Positions 43,040 through 54,677 of a DNA stretch of 64,000 nucleotides are shown piece by piece. Both the position numbers and the translations under genes were made by a program. Within the stretch, counting starts at the first letter, position 1; each line of letters begins with the position of its first letter. The notes below the pieces were generated by a model. It saw only the letters and a program-made list of their open reading frames with translations. It made no database searches and was not told where the DNA came from. Source of the DNA: Paralithodes platypus (Eukaryota > Arthropoda > Malacostraca > Decapoda > Lithodidae); contig CM064523.1 in NCBI GenBank assembly GCA_032716605.1, forward strand, positions 39,250,026 through 39,314,025, in the 5' to 3' direction.

Positions 43040-44312
43040 CCTCGGGGTCCCCAGGGGGGGGGGGGGGGTCAAGAAATGCCCCCACACTCGCCCGACCTTC
43101 CCCTAACGACCCCAAGTTTCTGAACCACGGCCTGTCACTCTTACTATTAACTTCAGCAATGGTCCCGGCCTTTCCTCTAACTGTCCCTCTGTGGAATACC
43201 ATATCTCCTCCTACAAACCTGATCCATTTTCCTCACTGAAACTCAGGTGTCTGAAGCAACTGCCAGCAGCCCCTTCTCTGTATCCTCCTAGTTTCTCTCT
43301 TCTAGTTTCAAAGCCAAAGGTGGATGTTGTGCATACGTGCACAACAAACTCATTAATTTTGCTCTCATGTTCCCGATTTCGAATCCTCGAAATCTCCACT
43401 TTATGGCTCAAACTATCCTGTCATTCTTATACAAAATTTGTGTGTGCTGTCTATCGTTCCCTTAACTCTACTCACTTTCCCAAATTCTATGACTATCTAA
43501 ACTCTAAAGTGGAACACATACTATCCATCTCTCCTTTCCCAAATATCTCCATCTTAGTTGATAGCAATGTTCACCACCGTCAATGGCTCTCCTCTCATTC
43601 CACTGACCAACCTGCTGAACAAGCCTACATATTTTCTTTCTTAAATAACCTAGAGCAGTTAGTTCAGCAACCCATCCTGTATCATGGATCGCTTCGGAGA
43701 TCGGCCCAACATTCTTGACTTGTTTCTAATATCTAACCCTTCCTCTTATACTGTCGATCTTTTCTCTCCTTTGGGCTCCTCCGACCATAAACTTATCTCT
43801 GTCACCTGTCCTATCTCTCCAGTATGGCCACCCGATCCTCCCAGCCAGCAGCGCTTTTGGCACTTTGGCACTGCCGACTGAGAGGCTCTCTGGCAGTACT
43901 TCTCTCTTTTCTCATGGAATGATTTTAGCTGTGCTGAATGCATTACCGAGGTAATCCTCTCGGGCATGGAGGCGTACATTTCATCTTCTTTCACTCAGAC
44001 TAATGGAAAAACATCTTGGTTTACTCACGTTTGTTCTACTGCTGTACGCAATAACGAGGAGGCATTCAAACGCTAATGACACCTATAAACTCCAGTATCT
44101 CAATGTTCCTATGTTTTTGCTCGGAATCAAGCCAAATCTGATCTTCGACTCACCAACCACTCTTTCATCAATAATTAATGCACTGAACTATCCAACTCTA
44201 GCTCTTCCCAAGCTTTCTGGCATCTAGTCAAAAACCTCTCCAACAATTTTTCTTCTTCGTCTTTTCCTCCCGTTTTCCACTCTAACGGCACTATCATCAC
44301 TTTAAATTTTCA
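43040..44312 (+). mobile_element. LINE-A plus-strand copy, 5' half (endonuclease)
   Basis: After a G15 run at 43053, decayed frames give the endonuclease: [98 protein letters not shown] (catalytic SDH), and the linker AVRNNEEAFKR. It stops at about 44310 (NGTIITLNF) where an L2/CR1 element begins; the copy resumes at about 48970. Confidence 0.78.
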
Positions 44313-44660
44313 GTTAGGCTATCACCGCTGGTGGCCTATTTCTGCGTACGTACCGGTATTTCATAATTTTTGTTTTCGGTTAGGATAGGCTATCACCCCT
44401 GGTGGCCTATTTCTGTTTAAATAAAAATAAAAAAAAAATCGGTTTGGTTATCACTGCGTATTTAAATTTAGTTTTCGGTTAGGCTATCACCGCTATCACC
44501 TATTTGTGCGTATTTCAATTTTGTTGTTTTCGGTTAGGCCTATTTATGTAAGTGAAGTGACCTGAAGTGAGTTAAGTGTTTTTAAAGTGAGATAAGTGTT
44601 TTTTAAAGTGAATTTAGTGTTTTTAAAGTGAGTTAAGTGTTTTTAAGTGAGTGAAGTGAT
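44313..44660 (+). repeat. 5' UTR tandem repeats of the L2/CR1 element
   Basis: Three to four diverged units containing TCGGTTAGGCTATCACCGCT and GTGGCCTATTTCTGCGTA at about 44315, 44377, 44440 and 44476, then four units of about 20 bp around TTTTTAAAGTGAGTTAAGTG at 44570-44655. Repeated 5' UTR monomers can act as internal promoters in LINEs. Confidence 0.75.
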
Positions 44661-44681
44661 CTGAAGAAAGTGATCGTCACC

Positions 44682-45761
44682 ATGCCTCGTGCCTGTACCA
44701 ACTGCGCCGGTAGGTTTGGTGCTTCCATGTTTGCTCCTGCCGATCCACAAGTCTGCCGACTCTGCCAGCAACGAGAGGATTTGACAGCAAAATTGGATGA
44801 AGCTCACAACAAGATCAACGCCCTCACCAGGAAGCTGGAATCACTCCAAGAATTTGTAACACTCAACGTTGGAGTATCACTAACTCCAATTGTTTCAACT
44901 CCAGCATCCACCACCGCCCTAACGTCATCTGCCAACAATCCAACACCTGCAGTAGCCACTGCAACAGATGCTTCTGATGAACCTGAGCCGACATCAAACC
45001 AGGACAGCCGCCCTGTTCACCTTAGTCTCTCCCCCACTCCTCGTGCAAGAAGCCTGCTAGCACAAACAGTACCAACCCCTCGCCCCCGTTCTAACCACTC
45101 CTCTCCCCGACCTGTACGCAGAGTCTCGCCACCACAGATTTCTGGATTTACACCAGTGAGGAACGGTGCACGACCAACGCAGAAAAGGTCTCATCTACCA
45201 GTCACAATGTCAAACAGATTTGAGATATTGGTAGAGATAGAAGACGAACCAGAAGAAACCAGGCTCGTTGGGGATTCCATCCTACGAGGACAGGTCGAAG
45301 AGTTCTGCGACAGAGTCCCAAATCGACGAAAAAGATTTTGCATCCCAGGAGCTGGACTGGTCGACATTGTGGAAGCCTTCGAAGATACCACAAAGGATGC
45401 AAACGAATATACCCTTTTTATCATCCATGCTGGTTCAAATGACATCATGCGCACCAGATCCGAAGAGTTGATGGAGAAATATCGCAAGATGATCGAGTAC
45501 TACAAAAACAAGTCAAGGAATATCATCATCTCAGGCATTCTCCCCAAGATCGACGCACTTGACAAATTCTATGACAAGGCCTTCAGCACAAATAGCCAAC
45601 TAAAATATTTGTGTCTGAAGGAAGAAGTTGAATTCATCAACCTCTGGGATAATTTCTATAACCAGCCTACTCTGTTCCGCAAGGATGGTACTCATCTAAA
45701 CCCTGTGGGTTCAGCACGCATGGGTCGTCTCCTACACGAAGCAGTCCGCAGCCATGGATAA
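44682..45761 (+). CDS. L2/CR1 ORF1: zinc motif, coiled coil, SGNH-type esterase
   Basis: 359 codons from ATG 44682 in context CACCATGC (an upstream GTG at 44670 is less likely). C5, C8, C25 and C28 form a four-cysteine zinc motif (CTNC...CRLC). A short coiled coil covers about residues 33-60, then an S/T/P-rich linker. The C-terminal 170 residues form an SGNH hydrolase: GDS at 197-199 (nucleophile), GSND at 251-254, and D335 with H338 in DGTHLN. Such ORF1 proteins bind the element RNA, and the esterase may help with membranes or lipids; its exact role is unsettled. The frame is intact, so selection was recent. Confidence 0.88.
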   Translation: MPRACTNCAGRFGASMFAPADPQVCRLCQQREDLTAKLDEAHNKINALTRKLESLQEFVTLNVGVSLTPIVSTPASTTALTSSANNPTPAVATATDASDEPEPTSNQDSRPVHLSLSPTPRARSLLAQTVPTPRPRSNHSSPRPVRRVSPPQISGFTPVRNGARPTQKRSHLPVTMSNRFEILVEIEDEPEETRLVGDSILRGQVEEFCDRVPNRRKRFCIPGAGLVDIVEAFEDTTKDANEYTLFIIHAGSNDIMRTRSEELMEKYRKMIEYYKNKSRNIIISGILPKIDALDKFYDKAFSTNSQLKYLCLKEEVEFINLWDNFYNQPTLFRKDGTHLNPVGSARMGRLLHEAVRSHG

Positions 45762-45880
45762 AAAAACGCCATCCGAGAAGAAGCAGCAGTGACATAAATT
45801 ATCCAACGCCAAGCAAAAAACAGACGCAACCGAGGACCACCAGCGATAAGGACCGAAGACAGCGAGGACCGAGGACAGCC

Positions 45881-47056
45881 ATGAACATAAATGTAGATCC
45901 GACAAGAACCAACAATATTATTAAAGAGCGTTCCGTGAGTTCTAAAATAACAAATTTAAAGGTTTTCTATGCAAACGCTCGTAGCATACGCAATAAATTT
46001 TCAGATTTAGAGGAGCTAGTGTTTACAGAAAATTATGATGTGATTGGCATAACAGAATCTTGGCTCAATACAGAAGATAGAGACTTTTTAGCAGAGTATT
46101 CACTTCCCGGTTATGTAATGTTCGAGAAAAGCCGAATAAATCGAAATGGAGGTGGCGTTTTACTTTATATCAAAGAAAGTCTTAACCCTACCCTCTTGTC
46201 AAAACCTCAAATTGTGAACGTCGACACATCTTTTGTGCTAATAAAGAATAATAAAAGTACAAAAATAATACTTGCGTTAATATACAGACCTCCAGCTCAA
46301 TCAGTGCAAACTGACCGAGAAATTTACGAACAAATTGCAGATGTAAGTAACTCACAAGATACCGTAATTTTTGGCGACTTTAATTTACCTGTGACCAAGT
46401 GGGGCGATACTCTTACTTCACACTCCGGACATGACTTGTATACGAACTTGCAAGAGAGTTCGCTTTATCAATTTGTTCGAACAACGACCCGTGGTAATAA
46501 CGTTCTTGACATTGTACTTGCAACAAAAGAAGAATTAATAGAGAATTTGAATGTTGGAGATGAATTCAGTAACAGCGACCATCGTACGATAACTTTCACT
46601 TTAAACTTTACTAGTAACGAACCAAATAGTAGCATCGAAAAAGTCCCTAATTTCAAGAAAGCAAACTTTCATAAACTTAGAGCTATGTTTAGAGAAACTG
46701 ACTGGAGTTTTTTAATTAATAATAATGACATAAATACATCTTGGAAGTTATTCGAAACCACTTACCTAAAAGCAGTGCAAGACTGCATACCATCGAAAAT
46801 ACGGCGTCCAGGCCATAATAATAAGCCCAAATGGTGGAATAAAGATATTTCAAACTGCCTGCTTGCTAAAAAATTTGCTAATGATAGATTAAAATCCTCA
46901 CAAAATGACGAAGAACGGGTGAAATTTGTAGAGCTACGACGCAAAGCCAAAAAGTTAATTAAGCAAAGTAAAAAGACCCTAGAGTTACATATTGCGAATC
47001 AAAGTAAAACAAACCCGAAAGAATTCTATAGTTATATATCAGAAAGAAAAAAGTAG
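45881..47056 (+). CDS. L2/CR1 ORF2, endonuclease part
   Basis: 391 codons from ATG 45881. APE-type endonuclease: YANARSIRNKFSDL start, the ITESWLN box (catalytic E), GGGVLLYIKES, ALIYRPP, VIFGDFNLP (DFN), and SDHRTITFTL (SDH) at the end. A linker rich in K and R follows (KAKKLIKQSKK). The frame ends prematurely at 47056: in the A6 run at 47047-47052 it shifts by one base, and the homologous sequence continues in frame 1. It would nick target DNA to prime reverse transcription. Confidence 0.85.
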   Translation: MNINVDPTRTNNIIKERSVSSKITNLKVFYANARSIRNKFSDLEELVFTENYDVIGITESWLNTEDRDFLAEYSLPGYVMFEKSRINRNGGGVLLYIKESLNPTLLSKPQIVNVDTSFVLIKNNKSTKIILALIYRPPAQSVQTDREIYEQIADVSNSQDTVIFGDFNLPVTKWGDTLTSHSGHDLYTNLQESSLYQFVRTTTRGNNVLDIVLATKEELIENLNVGDEFSNSDHRTITFTLNFTSNEPNSSIEKVPNFKKANFHKLRAMFRETDWSFLINNNDINTSWKLFETTYLKAVQDCIPSKIRRPGHNNKPKWWNKDISNCLLAKKFANDRLKSSQNDEERVKFVELRRKAKKLIKQSKKTLELHIANQSKTNPKEFYSYISERKK

Positions 47057-48749
47057 TTACTTCAACTGTTGGACCATTAGTCAATGAAAATGGAGAATCC
47101 ACCAAAGACGAATTACAAAGGAGTAATGCCCTCAATACCTTCTTTGCATCAGTTTTTACAACAGAAGACCTCAGTGATATCCTTACACCATCGCCGATTC
47201 AGATTGATAATTCAGATGTTCTAAGCAATATCACCGTTACAGAGAGAGAAGTATTGAATTGTTTAGATAAACTCAAGGTAAATAAAACGCCTGGACCTGA
47301 TACAATCTCGCCTAGAGTTCTAAAGGAAGCTAAGGATGAGCTCTCCAAACTACTGACATTACTATTCAATAAATCCTTGCAGTCTGGAACTATGCCTGAT
47401 CAGTGGAAGATAGCCAACGTAACACCGATATTCAAAAAAGGCAGCAAATCCCTACCCAGTAACTATCGTCCGTCCAATTAGCTTAACCTCAGTTGTATGT
47501 AAAATGCTAGAAACGGTCATAAGAGACAGACTCGTAAATCACTTAGAGGAAAATAACATACTTAAAGATACTCAACACGGCTTCCGTAAAAACGTTCCTG
47601 TTTAACAAACCTCTTAGACTTCTTCCACGATATCCTCAACCTCTACGATGAGAGTAATACCTTGATTTTCAAAAGGCCTTTGACAAAGTTCCCCACAAAC
47701 GTTTACTGCTAAAACTAAAAGCGCATGGAATACAAGACGGTGTGTTGAAATGGATAGAAAATTGGCTCAGCGACAGAAAGCAAAGAGTAGTCATAAACGG
47801 TAAGGCATCTAAATGGACCAATGTAAGTAGCGGGGTACCCCAGGGATCGGTACTAGGACCAATTCTCTTTCTAATTTACATCAACGACATAGATGAGGGT
47901 CTCACCTGTACAATCTCAAAATTTGCTGACGATACAAAAATTGCAAATAGCGTACTCTCAAAAGAACAAGTTGACGATATGCAACACAATCTAGATACAT
48001 TGTCACATTGGGCCCAAATTTGACAAATGAGTTTCAATGCGGATAAATGTAAAGTACTACATATCGGATACCTAAATGAGAAAGCAAACTATTCGATGAA
48101 TGGCACTCAGCTTAAAAATGTAAACAGAGAAACCGATCTGGGAGTAACAATATTGAGTAACCTAAAACCGAGTCAACAATGTTCAGAAGTTGTTAAGAAG
48201 GCAAACAAAATAAGTGGCTTTATAGGCAGGTCATTTGAGCATAAATCCAAAGACGTTATCCTAACCCTTTACAATTCCTTAGTCCGCCCTCTTCTGGAAT
48301 ACTGCGTTCAATGCTGGTGCCCATATTACCAAAAAGACATAAACAAGCTAGAACGAGTTCAACGTAGAGTTACCAAAATGATACCTAGCCTAAAGAACAA
48401 ACCATACGAAGAGCGTCTTAGAGAATTAAATCTATTTCCTTTAACCCAGCGCAGATTAAGAGGTGACTTAATTCAAGTGTTCAAAATCATCAAAGGCATC
48501 GACAATATGAACTGTAGTAAGTACTTCACTATCGACCAATCTAATTGCACGCGGGGAAACGGTTGCAAAATTATTGGTAAATCTTTTAACTCACACGAAT
48601 CTAAGAATTTCTTCTGCAATCGAGTTGTCAACTTGTGGAATGGGCTTCCCCGAGACGTTATAGACTGCAGCACCGTTGATTCATTTAAACTCCGCCTAGA
48701 CAAATATCTCGCATCAAACCCGCGACTGACTGCGTTTGTAAATGAATAA
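47053..48749 (+). pseudogene. L2/CR1 ORF2, RT part with several lesions
   Basis: RT motifs in order: KTPGPDTISPRVLKEA, ANVTPIFKKGSK, FQKAFDKVPHKRLL, SSGVPQGSVLGPILFLIYIN, SKFADDTKI (FADD), then the C-terminal RRVTKMIPSLKNKPYEERL module and stop at 48747. Lesions visible: A6 shift at 47047; a 4-bp duplication (GTCCGTCC) at about 47469; a one-base loss near 47598; a gap near 47655; TGA at 48022-48024 where a Trp is usual. So the enzyme is dead in this copy. Confidence 0.85.
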
Positions 48750-48950
48750 CTTTATTTTATCCTCCCCTCAGTTACTAACCCATATGTCCCCTACTAACTT
48801 CCTAGTCCTGCCACGGACATTAGTTCCAGGGCAGTAGTTCCCTTTCCAATGTTCCCTTACCCACTCTAAACCACTGTTTGGACACTTGATCCTCAGTGTT
48901 TTGGAGGACAAGCAGCCTAGAAGGGTCACTAGATCTGTTGTTGCTTGATT

Positions 48951-48970
48951 TCCTTTGTACTCCTTTGTAC
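48951..48970 (+). repeat. 10-bp tandem 3' end of the L2/CR1 element
   Basis: TCCTTTGTAC occurs twice in tandem, immediately before LINE-A resumes. Confidence 0.65.
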
Positions 48971-51010
48971 TTGTTCCCCTGACAAAGCTGAACTCTTCGC
49001 CCAAACTTTCGCTAGGAACTTTACCATGGATGATTCTGGTGCTATTCCTCCCTCTCTACCCCCCTCTCACTTACTCTTGCCTAATTATCCTAATTTCATT
49101 GAAAAATGTATTTTCTTCCCTCTCTGGTCTAAATACAAAGAAGGTGTACGGTCCGGATGGTGTTCCTCCTGTTGAACTTAATAAACTGAGCTTCCGTGCT
49201 GATCCCTGCCTAGGCAAACTCTTTCGTCTCTGTCTCTCCTCAAGCATCTTCCCTTCTTACTGGAAGTTTGCTCTCATTCAACCTGTCCAAAAGCAGGGTG
49301 ACCGCTCTCAGCCCTCCAACTCTTATCCAATTGCTCTAATTTCTTACATCTCCAAAGTTTTTAAAACTATTCTTATTTCAAAATATCTTAAGCATCTCTC
49401 TTCTCATAATCTACTCACAGATCACCAGTATGGATTCCTTAGGGTTCGCTCTACTGGTGATCTTCTTTCATATCTTACTAACTCTTGGTCATCCTCCTTT
49501 CAGGACTTCGGTGAAACCTTTTCTATTGCGCTAGGCATATCGAAGGCCTTTGATAGTCTAGCACAAATATCTAATTTCTAAACTACCCTCCTTCGGTTTC
49601 TATCCCTCTATCTGTTCCATTATCTCTAATTTCCTTTTTGACCACTCCATAGCTGCGGTTGTGGACGGCCATCATTCTCTTCCTCAACCTATCAACTCTG
49701 GTGTTCCTCAGGGCTCTGTCCTATCTCCAATTCTCTTCCTATTATTCATTAATGATCTTCTCAACTGTACCTCCAGTCCTATCCATTCATATGCTCTAAC
49801 TTACACTATTCAATCTGTGTTTTGTTATTTTCAGAACGCCCCAGCAAACAATCCCTCAAAGAATCATGTGATGATGCCATAGAACACTTATCTTATGACC
49901 TATCAACCGTTTCCCTTTGGGACAGAGAAAATCTTCAATGCTTCCAAACCTCAATTTCTCCATTTATCCTTCCGTCAAGAACTCCCACAGGACTTTCCCA
50001 TATAATTCAACAATACACAAATCAACCCTTCATCTTCTCTCAGTATTCTTGACGTCTCCTTTTCTTCTGATCTCACTTGGAAAGACCATATTACCACCCT
50101 TGCTAAAACAGTTTCCCAGAAGGTTGGTGTGCTCAACCACCTATGAGGGTTCCTTACTCCTGCTCAGCTACTTGCTCAGTGCATCCATGTATTGAGTGTT
50201 GTTCATATCTGTGGGGAGGATCCACTCACACAGCACTTATTGACGAAGTAGAAAAGAAAGCCATTCGTCGCATTAACTCACATCCACTCACCGACTCTCT
50301 GCGATCTCTCTCTCTCCGCCGCAATGTTGCATATCTCTCGCTATTGTACCGCTATTACAATAATCAATGTTCCTTAACACCTTACGAGCGGCCTAGGCGG
50401 TAACTTCTACTGCCTGCCAAGCGGGGGGTTTTACCCTAAACGAGCTTATTTCCGTGCTCTTTTTCATGCATAAACAAGAGCCAGAGCGTAATACAATTTT
50501 GTATCCCTTAAAGGGCGATAATTGAGCTTTCAAATGACACCAGAACCATCCTTCTATGACCACGCGTTCTCTTGCAACGATCGTGTAAGACGAGTGCAAA
50601 ATCCCTAAAATACGGTAATTTCCTTACATAATTCCCTGTGTAGCGAGGCAGTGATTAAAGATGAGTATGGAGGGGGCCTCAGTTGTCGCGCGGGAGCCGT
50701 GCCGACCGGTCAGAGGGAACCTATGCTCCTTCCACCGCTCGGCTCTCTCTCAGAGCACATTACGTGCTCAAAATTGCATGCGACTATAGCCGGGCCCCGC
50801 TCTTTAGGTTGGGGTTCTCTTGTCCGACTATAGCCGGGTGCCGCCAAAGAAGGGTTAAAGCTCTTTCAATGTATACAACCTCCTCTACGTAGAATATGTA
50901 TCACCCGTCTTGCAACACAATCCCACCCCTACTCTGTACAACTCTCCAACCAAAGAGTGAAATTATATTCCCAAGCTTTCATCTATTCAACAGATGAACT
51001 CTAGAATCAC
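48970..51010 (+). mobile_element. LINE-A plus-strand copy, 3' half (RT)
   Basis: Resumes at DKAELFAQTFARNFT and gives VYGPDGVPPVELNKLS, KLFRLCLSSSIFPSYWKFAL, SNSYPIALISYISKVFKTIL, DHQYGFLRVRSTGDLLSYL, IALGISKAFDS, NSGVPQGSVLSPILFLLFIN, and the C-terminal module with WGGSTHTALIDEVEKKAI and LSLRRNVAYLSLLYRYYNN. Catalytic YADD is lost in a rearranged stretch near 49790. A MITE interrupts at 50374. The copy ends near 51010 (TAGAATCACATAAAAAACAA). Confidence 0.8.
50374..50858. mobile_element. TTAA-flanked MITE, family 1, copy C
   Basis: 485 bp between TTAA 50374-50377 and TTAA 50855-50858. The right end (reverse complement TTAACCCTTCTTTGGCGGCA) is like copy A's left end and copy B's right end. 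Excising it rejoins LINE-A (NNQCSLT to KALSMYTT). Internal GCGACTATAGCCGGGCCCCG and CGACTATAGCCGGGTGCCGC are a diverged duplication. Confidence 0.82.
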
Positions 51011-51374
51011 ATAAAAAACAAAAATATTGTTAAGTGTGTTACCTGATTGTATCGACAAGCTAGGGAAGTTACGTGCGTGCGTGTGTGTGTATGTGCAATA
51101 ATGCCTGCGTAATATTATTAAAATATATACATATTTTATAATAATATAGCACTCTATACAATGATATAAACATTGCCATGCAAAATCATGTTGGAGAGTA
51201 TTTAACTTATGACCTAGCGTTCAATACTGAAGAAAAACACAGGGTCAAAATTATAATGCGTATTTTGTAAGTAGTAATACATAATAATTGATCTAAACGC
51301 ATTCACTTGCAAATATATGTTTTGTTGACCTTCTAATTATAAGGTAGATGAAATTATTTACATTGAACACAGCT

Positions 51375-51376
<2 letters not shown>

Positions 51377-51467
<91 letters not shown>
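51377..51467. repeat. (GA)n microsatellite, about 45 units
   Basis: Ninety-one bases of uninterrupted GA/AG, with a short (CT)n run at 51502-51518 making a potential inverted pair. Confidence 0.95.
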
Positions 51468-51470
<3 letters not shown>

Positions 51471-51518
51471 CAAAATTGAGTAAATGACGAACATCAATAT
51501 ACTCTCTCTCTCTCTCTC

Positions 51519-52461
51519 GTGTTTTCCGACTGTCAGTATTTGCCTCGTTACTTTGGTCGGTAATGACAGGATCACAGGCAGTTACCCAAACACTGGAACA
51601 GATGATCTCGTATAAGAACGAGAGCCAACTATAACGAGTTGTAAACAGAAAGATGTGAGGGGAAGTATATGAGGAGACTTGATTGATCAGATAACATTGG
51701 AGAAGATAGTTGATGTTTACTGACCTTAGTTTATGAAGAAAGCGATGTATCCGTTAATAACACTAATTGCTTATTTGTATATACAAGTATGAGGATGCGC
51801 GAATAATTGCGAGTTGAAGTGTCCAACAAGAAATCAGAAACACCAACAGTTTTTGTTAATATTATAATGCAAATTAGAAAGTAACTTGCCGGTAAAACCT
51901 AGCATGCATTAAGACTAAACAGTATGTACGTACCTTTGGATGTATTAGAATTGGTGTATGTTAAATATTCATGTTATATGATTACGAAACTTTTCAACTA
52001 TTGATATCCATACAAAATTACATACTCTCAAAATATATAATACCCATTATGGGTTTACATCAACACATATATACATTTTCACAAACTACAATTATAAATA
52101 GTATTTTGTTTTACACTTCCAGCAAGTAGTCTTTCACCAGACAGACTCAGACCCTAAGGCCTAAGCCTTAAAACGTCTTTGTAGAAGAAAAAAAACCCAA
52201 AAACGACACAGTCTTACAGCATAATATTATGGAATGGTGTGGTTTACCTGTTGATCACTTGTTCCAGGATTCAATCTCAGGTGGGTTGTGTGGGATTAAT
52301 TTCGAGCGGCATATGTTTAAGAATCATGTTTATCATCACTTACTGTGAGTTGCCTCTACATCTCACTGGTAGGGGTTGAAGTGTATAACGTATCTTCTGT
52401 GACGTCAGTATGTCGGTCCTGGTGACCCTCGGGCAGCAAATCTCTGCCAGATTGCAACATT
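51519..52461. other. no recognised gene
   Basis: AT-rich. 52238-52300 (GGTGTGGTTTACCTGTTGAT ... CCAGGATTCAATCTCAGG) resembles the tRNA-like head at 52478 and may be a diverged second copy of that SINE. Confidence 0.4.
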
Positions 52462-52525
52462 TATTGTTATAGCCAGTGTGGTGTGTTGGTAGCACGTTTG
52501 CCTGTTGATCCAGGGTTCAATACTA
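52462..52525 (+). repeat. tRNA-like SINE head
   Basis: CCAGTGTGGTGTGTTGGTAG (A-box region) and GATCCAGGGTTCAATACTA (B-box region) in tRNA-like spacing, without a full cloverleaf. Confidence 0.5.
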
Positions 52526-53379
52526 AGTAAAGGTAACCTTGGAAGTGTGCGAATGATGAAATATACAGCATATGTGAAGAAACAAAGTCAAAACCATTTG
52601 TAAATGATTTCAAAAGAATTATAAATATAGAAAGGAAAAAGAATATACGATAGCAAGAGCACAGAAAGGTAGAGCTTATATACAAGTCAACATAAAACGG
52701 GAGAGTAAAGTGGCAAGAAATACTGTTGTGGGAAGGAAAATAATACACATCAGGTTAAGGAGACGAATGGACCCAGTGTGACCTGATGACAGGTAACTGA
52801 TGTAGAGCGGAGAGTAAAGGAATATTATAGTGAATACATCTGTGGGTGAATAGCGTATGGATTGTATGTTGAGTAATGTTCTGAATGTGATTGCCTGCAT
52901 GTGGGTGTGCTGAGGTTCTACCATGGTTGTACGTGTGTAAGAGATATAGTTACAGAGAAGAAACGAGAAGAAAACTTATACTACAATAATTCTCCAAGTA
53001 TCTTTTACATATTACTGACAAACAGTAAAAGGTGGTCCAGTATTACATCAAAGGTGTCACGACTTGACATGCTTTGTTTAGTCTCGGTTGAACATTGCGT
53101 TTTCTTTTATTGAACCAATATGTTATTTTATATTATAAATATATAGTTTATAGATTACATTCATACATTATAGTATCCATAATAATTTACTGGTAGGGGC
53201 TGTTTAACTTGGCTCACCAAGGATTTGGACGCCTTCAATAACTTGAGTAAGTCAACGACCACTTCTACTAAGTGTATGACAAGTCGGTTGACATTGAGAC
53301 AATAGCTGGAGACGATGATGATGGTCATGTAACGAGGGCATAAAACGCCTATCTTCTGATCTGTGAATTATTTATGACT
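52526..53379. other. no recognised gene
   Basis: Only short motif-free frames. Confidence 0.4.
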
Positions 53380-53640
53380 GGGGCAGGCAGAATCTTGATA
53401 CTTTCATTGCCTCCAAGACCAAATGTATCCCTTTATCCAATCGTCGCAATCCTCCACAAGACTATCAGGTATTCTTCAACAATACACAAATCACCCCTTC
53501 ATCTTCTTTCAATATTAAAAACAAATTTAGAGATAAAAGAGATGAGAGCAATTGGACGATAGTTGGAGAGTAGAAAGCGGTCACCCTTCTTTAGGTCAGG
53601 TTGAATGAGAGTGAACTTCCTGCCATTTCACTATTATTGA
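53380..53640. mobile_element. two head-to-head LINE-A scraps
   Basis: 53395-53515 in plus orientation matches the ...LHLLSI block seen at 38409-38597 and 49917-50040, and 53530-53625 in minus orientation matches the RT finger block (FTLIQPDLKKGDRF, NYRPIALISLI). Opposed LINE scraps suggest 5' inversion during insertion, or two events. Confidence 0.65.
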
Positions 53641-54428
53641 CTATTATTGACTCCATATTTATAAAGACAAACTTTCCCTTAATAATAATCAGTCAGCAGT
53701 TCCCTTAAATATTTTATATTAGTATGTATTTTTTCATTGGATATTTCCCTCTACTTCACTTTTGCTTCGGTAATACTGTTAAGTTTTCCTTCATACTTTA
53801 AGAGTATGTTCCCTATATTGCTATATACATTTATTCTTCTAGTGATCTGTATATATATTGTTTTTACTATTTCATATAATATATGTTCCTTTTTTGTCTC
53901 CATTTCATTCCTTATATGCTACATTTTGACGAACGTTAGGTTCGAGAATAGTTTTGTATATTACTTTTATCCTTGGTTTTAGATCCACTGATGATGGCAT
54001 GAGATATGTCGAAACATCTGGAATAGAATATATGTATAATCTTACATTGACCTTTGACATCTGTAGCGACAAGATTAAGATCGGATTTGAGCCCCGGTCG
54101 GTGGCCGTTCCTCTAGGAACAGATGTTTATTTTATGGAATTATCAGGGCAAATCCGCTTTGGTGGGCTGGAAGTAGAACTTGTTTAGAGTGAAGTCGGTG
54201 TTTCTGATGGATTAGATACCTGCGGGCCATCAACAATGCTGTGCATTTATTATTATATACAAAAATAAATAAATAAATAAATAAATAAATAAATATATCT
54301 GTACTGCCTTCTGTGTTCCTCAGATCTTAGGTCACAAAATATAGATTTCGTATGTGATTAGTTTGTGTTTCTTAAAATAGATTGAAAACTGCTTAGAACT
54401 ACCCAAAAATGTAACTTATTGCGTATTC
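53641..54428. other. no recognised gene; (AAAT)n at 54264-54296
   Basis: A short (AAAT)8 run and motif-free frames. The segment near 53990-54025 (CCACTGATGATGGCATGAGA, then ATATGTCGAAACATCTGG) has a form often seen in dispersed repeats, but its origin is undecided. Confidence 0.4.
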
Positions 54429-54499
<71 letters not shown>

Positions 54500-54554
54500 A
54501 TTATTATTATTTTTTTATCTATGGTATACTGTATATGTTGAAGATATATATATA

Positions 54555-54632
<78 letters not shown>

Positions 54633-54677
54633 ATTATTATTATTTTTTTATCTATGGTATACTGTATATGTTGAAGA
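54429..54677. repeat. (CA)n(TA)n array with duplicated unique segment
   Basis: CA at 54429-54456, TA at 54457-54496 and again at about 54553-54630. The flanking unique sequence AATAATTATTATTATTTTTT and TATCTATGGTATACTGTATA is present twice, at about 54496-54545 and 54628-54677 (period about 132 bp). Confidence 0.85.

Larger units (their letters stand above)
44313..48970 (+). mobile_element. near full-length L2/CR1-type LINE inserted in LINE-A
   Basis: Contains a repeat-structured 5' UTR, ORF1 with a zinc motif and an SGNH hydrolase, ORF2 with endonuclease and RT, a 200-bp 3' UTR and a short tandem 3' end. CR1/L2 clades are known for esterase-type ORF1 proteins and for 3' microsatellite-like ends instead of poly(A). 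ORF1 and the endonuclease are intact; the RT half carries about five lesions. It interrupts LINE-A between its linker and RT. Confidence 0.88.

Noticed and set aside
53990..54030. Hammerhead ribozyme of a Penelope-like element (CTGATGA...CGAAAC)
   Set aside because: The stem II between CTGATGA and GAAAC does not pair convincingly and the remaining core was not found.
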